Shown: piece by piece, positions 1-5,064 of the stretch | Layout of the letters: each line of letters opens with the position of its first letter | Numbering within the stretch: position 1 is the stretch's first letter | Source: CAZKMM01 sp964592965 | GTDB lineage: Bacteria; RBG-13-61-14; DRUE01 | Reading direction: 5' to 3' | DNA: 5,108 bases | Assembly: GCA_964592965.1 (NCBI GenBank) | Contig: CAZQJX010000154.1 | Coordinates: 1-5,108, forward strand | Made by a program: the position numbers and the translations under genes | Notes under the pieces: model-generated | What the model was told of the DNA's origin: nothing | The model's input: the letters and a program-made list of their open reading frames with translations, nothing else | Databases searched by the model: none

Positions 1-38
1 CCGATTAAGATAATGTAAAATTGTTTAGACAGTTATAT

Positions 39-779
39 ATGAAGCCGAAAAAGAAAATTCTCATTGCAGACGACACTCTTCCCCTTCGTGTAATGCTTGA
101 AGAGGTATTAACTGATGCTGGTTACGAGGTGTATACTGCTGGTGATGGTCTTGAGGCTTGGGAATTCCTTTCTAATCCTCAAAACCAAATAGACCTTCTT
201 GTTCTTGACCTTTTAATGCCCCGAATGAGCGGATTTGAGGTTCTCAGGCGTATCAAGGAGGAGGGGAAAAAGAATTTTTACATTTTGGTAATCAGTGGTG
301 TTTTTAGAAGTAGCAAAGAGATACTCAAGCTTAAGGAGCTGGGTGCAGATGGGTATTTGAGCAAGGCAAGTGTTGTAGATGAGATACTTTATCGGGTTAA
401 TTCTATATTTTATCGTCATTTGGAGAAAAAGAGGCGACATCCACGAGTGATTTACAATCTTCCTGTTGAGTTTCAGTTTAATTCCCATCGCCATTCCAGC
501 TACACCACTAACATCAGCCTTAAAGGCTGTTTTATACGCACGCTCAAGCCTGCTCCTGCCGGCTCTCAGATAACACTCTGGCTCATCCTTCCGGAGACAA
601 AGAAGCAGATTTGCGGAAAAGCAAGAGTGGCTTGGGTTAATCTTTATGATGAGAACCGCAAGCCAAATGCCCTTCCCGGAATGGGGGTGGAGTTCATCAG
701 TTTGGCTGAAGAAGACCAAAAACTGCTCAAGCAAATCATTGAAAAGAAGCTAAAAGAAGAAGCTATCTGGCAAACCTAA
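39..779 (+). CDS. Response regulator receiver - PilZ domain fusion protein
   Basis: Predicted cytoplasmic signalling protein of 246 residues joining a CheY-like receiver to a PilZ domain. Counting from the ATG at 39, the receiver (about 4-122) has the acidic pair D11-D12, the phosphoacceptor D57 in LVLDLLMPRMSG, S86 in the Thr/Ser switch position (VISG), the aromatic Y106 and K109. The usual Pro after that Lys is Ala here. The PilZ domain (about 130-240) carries both c-di-GMP signatures: RRHPR (RxxxR, R132-R136) and NISLKG (the N variant of D/NxSxxG, 158-163), and ends with the typical GMGVEF strand. It lacks any membrane segment or other output domain, so phosphorylation and c-di-GMP probably converge on protein-protein contacts. 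A TTG at 21 would add six residues; I prefer the ATG because MKPKKKILIADD is a standard receiver start. An in-frame stop at 6-8 shows the gene is complete. No clear Shine-Dalgarno is visible; GATAAT at 9-14 could be a -10. No cognate kinase lies in the window. Confidence 0.93.
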   Translation: MKPKKKILIADDTLPLRVMLEEVLTDAGYEVYTAGDGLEAWEFLSNPQNQIDLLVLDLLMPRMSGFEVLRRIKEEGKKNFYILVISGVFRSSKEILKLKELGADGYLSKASVVDEILYRVNSIFYRHLEKKRRHPRVIYNLPVEFQFNSHRHSSYTTNISLKGCFIRTLKPAPAGSQITLWLILPETKKQICGKARVAWVNLYDENRKPNALPGMGVEFISLAEEDQKLLKQIIEKKLKEEAIWQT

Positions 780-1786
780 TCTTTCCTTGCCTCTCTAAGA
801 TAGTGCAGAAAAATCCTGCTGGAATAATTACTAAAAGTTGCGTAGGAGCTGTGAAGATAGTTAGCTTGACTCTGCCCAAAAAAAGTGGCTATGCCCAAAG
901 CTTCGGTGGTTGGCTTTTCTTTAAAGTAATATTCCTGACGGGTGAAATTATCGTCAATGATTAAATTCGGGGATTTTTCCTTTAATAATTTAATAAACCT
1001 TTCCATTCGGATAGCCTGTGATTGAATCTCCCTTCCGAACATCTCTGTAAAGTCAAACTCTCCCTCCAGTATCCTTATGCCTGTAAAATCGCTTTTTGAA
1101 TAAAGGTCAAAAACTATAAGGAAGTCTTTTGCCAGAGGTTGTGGAATAGGTGCTTTGGCTTTTTCCAGCTTTTTCTGTCGCCTTCTTTTCAAATATCTCT
1201 CAAACGCACTTCCAGAAACTTTGGTTATCTGTTCGTTAAATCCAGCAAGAGCTATTTTTAGCACATCCTCATCAAAGTTTATCTTTCCTTTTACCAAAAG
1301 GAAAATCTCGCTGAATTTAAAAAATTTTCTTCTGCCAGAAAAAAGCTCAAAATCTATCCCGTCCTCTTTTAGAACAGCTCTTTTTGCCAGCTCCTTTTTT
1401 TCCAGCTTTTTAAGCCCGCTTGACTTGATTATGTAAGTGTCAATTCCAATTTCTTTTATTTTTCTTGCCAGCTCCTGTGCTCTTTTGGCATCGTCAAAGC
1501 CACAAGCTATCCAGGGGATTTTTGAGCGAAGCCTAAGTTTTGCTGAATAATCGTCCCAGCCAAATATCTTGGCAAATCCTCTTACCATATCTTTTGAAGG
1601 CTCTTTTGCTAGCGGAGAGATAATTAAATAAAGCCTTTCCTTTTTCCTCTCTTTTTTCTCTTTTTTGCTAGGGGATGGTTTGGGTTTTTCTTCAGGCGAT
1701 GTGGGCTTTATCTCAGCTCCGCAGTAGATGCATTTTTTAGCCTGCTCGGAATTTGGTCTTCCACATTTAGGACAGGTTATTGCCAT
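776..1786 (-). CDS. Zinc-ribbon protein of unknown function, downstream of dnaN
   Basis: I do not recognise this 336-residue protein as a named family. It opens with a short zinc ribbon, C5-x2-C8-x10-C19-x2-C22 (CPKCG and CIYCG knuckles), followed by a Lys/Glu/Pro/Ser linker (about 25-50). Residues about 51-122 read as an alternating beta/alpha unit (LYLIISPLA, then two helices around FAKIFGWDDYSAKLRLR and FDDAKRAQELARKIKEIG) that vaguely recalls the L7/L12-ClpS type of small alpha/beta fold; this is inference. Residues about 135-190 (DGIDFELFSGRRKFFKFSEI) look beta-rich, then a basic helix (196-211) leads to a C-terminal region (219-330). There is no signal peptide or transmembrane segment, so it is probably cytosolic. 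The ATG lies 10 bp after the dnaN stop with no strong Shine-Dalgarno (AAAAAGCT precedes it), so translation is probably coupled to dnaN. It occupies the place where recF often follows dnaN but shows no Walker motif and is not RecF. Confidence 0.85.
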   Translation of the reverse strand: MAITCPKCGRPNSEQAKKCIYCGAEIKPTSPEEKPKPSPSKKEKKERKKERLYLIISPLAKEPSKDMVRGFAKIFGWDDYSAKLRLRSKIPWIACGFDDAKRAQELARKIKEIGIDTYIIKSSGLKKLEKKELAKRAVLKEDGIDFELFSGRRKFFKFSEIFLLVKGKINFDEDVLKIALAGFNEQITKVSGSAFERYLKRRRQKKLEKAKAPIPQPLAKDFLIVFDLYSKSDFTGIRILEGEFDFTEMFGREIQSQAIRMERFIKLLKEKSPNLIIDDNFTRQEYYFKEKPTTEALGIATFFGQSQANYLHSSYATFSNYSSRIFLHYLREARKD

Positions 1787-1796
1787 AGCTTTTTGA

Positions 1797-2909
1797 TTAA
1801 ATTCTCATCGGCATAACCACGCAAAGGTATTTTTCATCATCGTCTGAGCGGAATAGAACAGGGCTGAGCTCATCTTTAATCTCCATAAAAACATTTTCAC
1901 CCTCAACTGTTGTGAGAATGTCGTAAAGGTAGCGGTCATTAAACCCTATTTCTAAAGGCTCTCCTTCAAATTCGCATTCACACTCTCCACGAGCAACCCC
2001 AAAGCTAGGATGCCTTCCTTCAATAACCAAAGTGGAATCGGTAAAATTAAGCTTAACCGCCCTTGCCTTCTCATCTACCATAACACTAGCTTTGCGAAGG
2101 GTTTTTAAAAATTCCTCTCTTTTTATCTTAACCTTAAAAGGATTTTCCTCTGGAATAACCCTTCTGTATTCAGGAAATTCTCCATCAACCAGGCGCATAA
2201 AAAGCAGGGTATTAGAAATCTTCACTGCTATGTGATTATCTTTCACACCAAGTTTAAGCTTGCCCTCAATTCCCCTGATAAGCTTATCCAGCTCGTTCAT
2301 ACCTTTTTTGGGTAAAATAACACCTTCAGTAAGTTCAAGCTCACTAATCCCTTCAACCTCACGGTCAATAAGAGCCAGCCTGTGTCCATCAGTTGCCACA
2401 AATCTAAGGTTCTTTCCATCTTCAAGCTTTTCCATAAAAATTCCATTGAGAGTGAATCTACCTTCCTCAGTGGCTGCTGCGTAGATGGTTTTATCAATCA
2501 TCTCTGCCAAGATATCTGCAGAGATTTCAAAATATTTATATCCTTCATCGGTTGGCAGGATTGGATATTCTTCAGGGTCTGTCCCCTGAATGTCAAAAAC
2601 AAATTTCTGAATGGTGATTTTTATCTTCTGTGGCTCCTGCTCAACCAGTTGAACCGTTCCAGAATCAAGCTCTTTGAAAATCTCGTGAAGCTTGCGCGCG
2701 TTTACGCTAACTGTTCCTTGCTTTTTTACCTCACATTCACAGCTATCAATGATGGTTATATCAAGGTCAGTGGCAAGGATTTCAACTTTATCTTCTTTGG
2801 TGCGAAGAAGGCAGTTGGCAAGAACAGGCATTGTATTTCTTTTTTCAACCACGCCCTGAATTTTGCTTAGGCACTTGGAGAATTTATCTCTATCTACCAG
2901 AATCTCCAT
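1797..2909 (-). CDS. dnaN: DNA polymerase III beta subunit (sliding clamp)
   Basis: The beta clamp forms a ring-shaped homodimer that tethers DNA polymerase III and many other partners to DNA. The 370-residue length is normal for the family, and three clamp domains of about 120 residues each can be followed (about 1-122, 128-246, 247-370). Hallmarks are MPVLANCLL at 27-35, FVATDGHRLAL at 170-180, VDGEFPEYRRVIP at 241-253, EPLEIGFNDRYLYDIL at 317-332 and the C-terminal VVMPMRI ending the protein. TDGHRL and the terminal MPMR(I/L) build the hydrophobic pocket that receives clamp-binding peptides, so partner binding should be intact. The ATG at 2909-2907 is supported by AAGGAGGG four bases upstream. 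dnaN lies 320 bp downstream of dnaA on the same strand and has its own strong promoter candidate; the zinc-ribbon gene follows after 10 bp. No truncation or frameshift is visible. Confidence 0.98.
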   Translation of the reverse strand: MEILVDRDKFSKCLSKIQGVVEKRNTMPVLANCLLRTKEDKVEILATDLDITIIDSCECEVKKQGTVSVNARKLHEIFKELDSGTVQLVEQEPQKIKITIQKFVFDIQGTDPEEYPILPTDEGYKYFEISADILAEMIDKTIYAAATEEGRFTLNGIFMEKLEDGKNLRFVATDGHRLALIDREVEGISELELTEGVILPKKGMNELDKLIRGIEGKLKLGVKDNHIAVKISNTLLFMRLVDGEFPEYRRVIPEENPFKVKIKREEFLKTLRKASVMVDEKARAVKLNFTDSTLVIEGRHPSFGVARGECECEFEGEPLEIGFNDRYLYDILTTVEGENVFMEIKDELSPVLFRSDDDEKYLCVVMPMRI

Positions 2910-2913
2910 TTAT

Positions 2914-2921
2914 CCCTCCTT
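2914..2921 (-). promoter_or_regulatory. dnaN ribosome-binding site
   Basis: On the minus strand AAGGAGGG stands four bases (ATAA) before the dnaN ATG. It is an almost full anti-16S match and fixes the start codon. Confidence 0.85.
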
Positions 2922-2937
2922 GATGTTTTTAAATCAT

Positions 2938-2966
2938 TTTATAGCAGAAATTTTTAGCTTGTGCAA
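2938..2966 (-). promoter_or_regulatory. Candidate dnaN promoter with extended -10
   Basis: Read on the minus strand, TTGCAC (2966-2961) is followed by a 17-base spacer and TATAAA (2943-2938). The spacer ends in TGC directly before the hexamer, giving an extended -10 (TGCTATAAA). The -35 matches only three of six consensus positions, which an extended -10 can tolerate. Transcription would begin near 2930, leaving a leader of about 20 bases that contains the dnaN Shine-Dalgarno. The 9-mer CTTTGCACA on the minus strand (2968-2960), one base from the relaxed DnaA-box consensus TTWTNCACA, covers the -35, so DnaA could influence this promoter. The promoter is inferred from sequence alone. Confidence 0.55.
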
Positions 2967-3000
2967 AGTTTTTATTTTTTGAAAAGCTCTCTCAACGCTT

Positions 3001-3070
3001 ATGAAATTAACAGCTTTTATTATTAATAGCAATTTAATTATCTTTTTTATTTTAATTATATCATAATAAC
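3001..3070. other. Very AT-rich stretch, candidate DNA unwinding element
   Basis: Only 7 of the 60 bases at 3001-3060 are G or C, and 3031-3061 contain a single C. This is clearly richer in A+T than the already AT-rich surroundings. It sits in the dnaA-dnaN spacer, 110 bp from a cluster of DnaA-box-like 9-mers at 3181-3225, the arrangement expected of an origin's duplex-unwinding element. No ordered DnaA-trio array is obvious, though TTATTATTAATAG occurs at 3017-3029. The role is inferred from composition and position. Confidence 0.45.
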
Positions 3071-3149
3071 AGATGTTGATTTTTAATAATTTTCCAGAAA
3101 AAACAGAATTCAAGCATACTTGCGGGAATGAAATCTTATTAATATCCCT

Positions 3150-3181
3150 GTTGAAAAACTGAAGATAAAAGTTGAAAAACT
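3150..3181 (+). repeat. Two direct copies of GTTGAAAAACT, 21 bp apart
   Basis: GTTGAAAAACT occurs at 3150-3160 and again at 3171-3181. The start-to-start distance of 21 bp is two helical turns, so both copies face the same side of the DNA. The second copy runs into the DnaA box at 3181-3189, sharing one base. It may be a binding site for an origin protein; no family can be assigned. Confidence 0.5.
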
Positions 3182-3225
3182 TTTCCACATTTTTTGCCAA
3201 CAACTTATGCTCAGGCTTTTCCATA
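3181..3225 (+). promoter_or_regulatory. DnaA-box cluster in the dnaA-dnaN spacer
   Basis: Three 9-mers lie in the same orientation. TTTTCCACA at 3181-3189 fits the relaxed DnaA-box consensus TTWTNCACA exactly. TTATGCTCA at 3205-3213 and TTTTCCATA at 3217-3225 each differ from it by one base. Starts are 24 and 12 bp apart. The last lies 5 bp from the dnaA stop codon. Together with the AT-rich stretch to the left this looks like one half of a replication origin. The first box is well supported; the other two are weaker and could be chance in this AT-rich DNA. Confidence 0.6.
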
Positions 3226-3229
3226 AGAT

Positions 3230-4579
3230 TTAATCAAGCTTTTTTGGCACTTTTAAGAGGTTTAAAATCTTATCTATTTTTGATTTTAGCTCAGCATCTT
3301 TCTGGATAAGAGAGGAGATTTTTTTACAGGAATGAATAACAGTGGAGTGGTCTTTACCGCCTATAACCTCGCCTATTTCAGGAAAGCTTAAATTAGCCAG
3401 CTTTCTGCATAAAAACATAGCGGTCTGCCGGGCAAGAACATATTTTCGCATCCTCTTTTCACCTTTTAAGTCCTGTGGCTTTAAACCAAAGACACTGGCA
3501 GTGGTTTTGATTATTTTCTCTGGAGTAACTTCCTCTTTGCTTTCCTCAAAAATATTACCAATGAGCTTTTTGGCAAGTGGAACCGTTATCTCCTCTCCAG
3601 TTAGCGAGGCATAGGCACAGATTCTTACCAAACTTCCTTCCAGCTTTCTTATGTTGCTGACAATGTTTTTAGCCAGATATTCACATACCGCTTCAGGAAT
3701 TTCAACATTATTCTCCTCTGCTTTTTTCTTGATAATAGCCAGCTTGGTCTCGTATTCTGGTGGCTGGATATCAACAATCATACCGCTTTCAAATCTGCTT
3801 CGCAGGCGCTCGGTTAGCTCAGGAAGCTCGGCTGGAACACGGTCAGAGGTCATTACAATCTGCTTGCCTGATTCATAAAGCTCATTAAAAGTATAGAAGA
3901 ATTCTTCCTGCGTGCGTTCCTTTCCGCACAAAATCTCTATATCGTCCATAAGTAGCACATCGCATTTTTTTCTGAATTTTCTTCTAAATTCATTAATTCT
4001 ATCGTTGCGAATGGAGTTTATCAGCTCGTTCATAAATGTCTCTGCCTGAACGCATACCACCCGAAGATTTTTGTTGCGCTGAATAATATGATTGCCAATT
4101 GCATTTAAAAGATGGGTTTTTCCCAGCCCCACTCCGCCGTAGATGAAAAGCGGATTGTATTTAACTGAATCACTCTCAGCAACTGCCTTGCTCGCTGCGT
4201 GAGCAAATTGGTTGCTGGGTCCGGTAACAAAGTTATCAAAAGTGTATTTTGGATTGAGATTACAGCGGATGGCTTTTTCTCTCCAATCCTCTTTTTTTGG
4301 TATGGGAAAAAGCTCTGGCTCCTTTTTCTCCGGCTCGGGCTGGATTTTGAACTCTATCTCTGGCTGGTCAGGAAAAGCCTGACTGACCAGCTTTTTAAGG
4401 TGCTTTCCGAACTTATCTTTAATCCAGTTTCTGGCGAACTCGTTAGGAACAGCTAAAATAACCTTTCCGTTCTCTTTTCCAAGGAATTTTACTGAGCCGA
4501 ACCAAAGGTCAACGCTTTCATCTTGAGTTTCCTCTCGGAGCCGAACAAGAATACCCTTCCAGACTCCTTGGTCTTCCAT
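3230..4579 (-). CDS. dnaA: Chromosomal replication initiator protein DnaA
   Basis: DnaA binds DnaA boxes, oligomerises with ATP at the origin, melts the DNA and helps load the replicative helicase. The 449-residue protein has all four domains: domain I (about 1-75, opening with the typical W7 and LVRLREE), a short Glu/Lys/Pro linker (76-100), the AAA+ core (about 105-340) and the DNA-binding domain (about 350-449). In the core are Walker A GGVGLGKTH (148-156), Walker B LLMDDIE (209-215), sensor I TSDR (244-247), the arginine finger in LRSRF (R262) and sensor II in NIRKLEGSL (R311). The domain IV signature GGKDHSTVIHSCKKI (407-421) includes the DHST recognition residues. Small oddities are DDIE where most DnaA have DDIQ, and FESG where FEWG is common. 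The start is set by AAGGAGG six bases upstream. DnaA boxes on both sides of the gene suggest autoregulation and an origin here. Confidence 0.99.
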   Translation of the reverse strand: MEDQGVWKGILVRLREETQDESVDLWFGSVKFLGKENGKVILAVPNEFARNWIKDKFGKHLKKLVSQAFPDQPEIEFKIQPEPEKKEPELFPIPKKEDWREKAIRCNLNPKYTFDNFVTGPSNQFAHAASKAVAESDSVKYNPLFIYGGVGLGKTHLLNAIGNHIIQRNKNLRVVCVQAETFMNELINSIRNDRINEFRRKFRKKCDVLLMDDIEILCGKERTQEEFFYTFNELYESGKQIVMTSDRVPAELPELTERLRSRFESGMIVDIQPPEYETKLAIIKKKAEENNVEIPEAVCEYLAKNIVSNIRKLEGSLVRICAYASLTGEEITVPLAKKLIGNIFEESKEEVTPEKIIKTTASVFGLKPQDLKGEKRMRKYVLARQTAMFLCRKLANLSFPEIGEVIGGKDHSTVIHSCKKISSLIQKDAELKSKIDKILNLLKVPKKLD

Positions 4580-4585
4580 AAATTT

Positions 4586-4592
4586 CCTCCTT
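4586..4592 (-). promoter_or_regulatory. dnaA ribosome-binding site
   Basis: AAGGAGG on the minus strand is separated by six bases (AAATTT) from the dnaA ATG at 4579-4577. This optimal site supports the chosen start. Confidence 0.85.
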
Positions 4593-4607
4593 TTTTAAAA
4601 CCAAAAA

Positions 4608-4613
4608 TTTATA
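4608..4613 (-). promoter_or_regulatory. Possible dnaA promoter -10
   Basis: On the minus strand TATAAA (4613-4608) would start transcripts near 4600, just ahead of the Shine-Dalgarno. The best -35, CTGAAA at 4638-4633, has a long 19-base spacer and only four matches. TTGAAC at 4658-4653 is a good -35 but has no -10 at proper distance. The true promoter is therefore unsettled. Confidence 0.25.
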
Positions 4614-4671
4614 TGCTAAAAATTTTTAGTGTTTTCAGAGCTCTTAAAAAGTGTTCAACTTAAATAAACAG

Positions 4672-4693
4672 TTTTTCCACACCTGTGGAAAAA
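4672..4693. promoter_or_regulatory. Inverted pair of DnaA boxes upstream of dnaA
   Basis: The arms TTTTTCCACA (4672-4681) and TGTGGAAAAA (4684-4693) are perfect reverse complements separated only by CC. Each arm contains TTTTCCACA, an exact fit to TTWTNCACA and identical to the boxes at 3181 and 4967. The pair is about 93 bp upstream of the dnaA start codon, a position suited to autoregulation as well as origin function. As RNA it could fold, but neither strand has a U-tract after the stem, so it is not a terminator. Confidence 0.75.
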
Positions 4694-4721
4694 ATATTTA
4701 GTATCCTTTAACTGTAAATCT

Positions 4722-4744
4722 GAAAGAGAAGGGAGAGAAGAAAG
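4722..4744 (+). repeat. 23-base polypurine run
   Basis: Every base from 4722 to 4744 is A or G, and the next eleven (4745-4755) are all C or T. It lies about 30 bp beyond the inverted DnaA boxes. Such tracts can be structurally unusual, but no function is shown by the sequence. Confidence 0.4.
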
Positions 4745-4966
4745 CCTTTTCCTTTAGCCTTAGCTCACCCCCTCGGAAAACCCTTGCACTGGCTAATTTT
4801 AAAAATATCTTTATCATTGTCAAGAGGAAAAATTATGCCCAAAAGAGCCTGCTAATAAACTAACAAACTCACCTCAATATCTTCAAATCATAAGGCAATG
4901 AAATTTAAAAAGAGTTCAACCTGCTTTGTTAAAAGAAAAACATTTTAATCTCAGCAAAAAAATTTT

Positions 4967-4975
4967 TTTTCCACA
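4967..4975 (+). promoter_or_regulatory. DnaA box beside an A/T palindrome
   Basis: TTTTCCACA here is the fourth exact copy of this 9-mer in the window. Its left end is embedded in the T run of the A7-T8 block at 4956-4970, giving a rigid A-tract against the box, and ACAAAATTTTAAC follows. The flanks (about 4930-5015) are very AT-rich. Confidence 0.55.
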
Positions 4976-5038
4976 AAATTTTAACATCTCCTCAAAAAGA
5001 ATTTTTTGGAAAAAAGCGCTCTAAAAACCCTTCATATA

Positions 5039-5064
5039 TGCAAAATTGTTCAAAAAGTTTTGCA
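5039..5064. repeat. Short inverted repeat TGCAAAA / TTTTGCA
   Basis: TGCAAAA (5039-5045) and TTTTGCA (5058-5064) are perfect inverse copies around a 12-base centre that contains GTTCAA. It could be an operator or chance in AT-rich DNA. No gene to which it could belong begins within the window to its right. Confidence 0.35.

Larger units (their letters stand above)
4644..4920 (+). repeat. Direct repeat pair TTAAAAAG(T/A)GTTCAAC
   Basis: TTAAAAAGTGTTCAAC (4644-4659) and TTAAAAAGAGTTCAAC (4905-4920) agree at 15 of 16 positions, 261 bp apart in the same orientation. The first copy lies just downstream of the inverted DnaA boxes in the direction of dnaA transcription. A shorter GTTCAA recurs at 5048-5053. 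The repeat units are the two ends of the interval given, not the whole interval. Function unknown. Confidence 0.5.

Noticed and set aside
21..38. TTG start at 21 for the receiver-PilZ gene
   Set aside because: The added residues (MFRQLY) are not receiver-like, and the ATG at 39 begins a standard receiver N-terminus; ribosome-binding evidence is weak for both.
213..734. A 173-codon open frame on the minus strand opposite the receiver-PilZ gene
   Set aside because: Antisense shadow of a gene with clear receiver and PilZ motifs; its product shows no family features.
776..830. GCAG...CTGC stem near 805-820 as a terminator for the receiver-PilZ gene
   Set aside because: Only a four-base stem with no following T-run, and it lies inside the opposite coding region.
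1140..1148. DnaA-box-like TGTGGAATA inside the zinc-ribbon gene
   Set aside because: One mismatch, isolated and within coding sequence; expected by chance.
2382..2870. A 162-codon open frame on the plus strand opposite dnaN
   Set aside because: It is antisense to an intact, highly conserved clamp gene, with no recognisable domain and no ribosome-binding site seen.
2934..3224. A 96-codon open frame on the minus strand between dnaA and dnaN
   Set aside because: It has no Shine-Dalgarno while dnaA and dnaN have strong ones, its Lys/Ile/Asn/Phe-heavy product only mirrors AT-rich DNA, no motif is recognisable, and it overlaps the DnaA boxes, the AT-rich stretch and the dnaN promoter.
4672..4693. 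Hairpin read as an intrinsic terminator
   Set aside because: No U-tract follows the stem on either strand, and each arm is an exact DnaA box.
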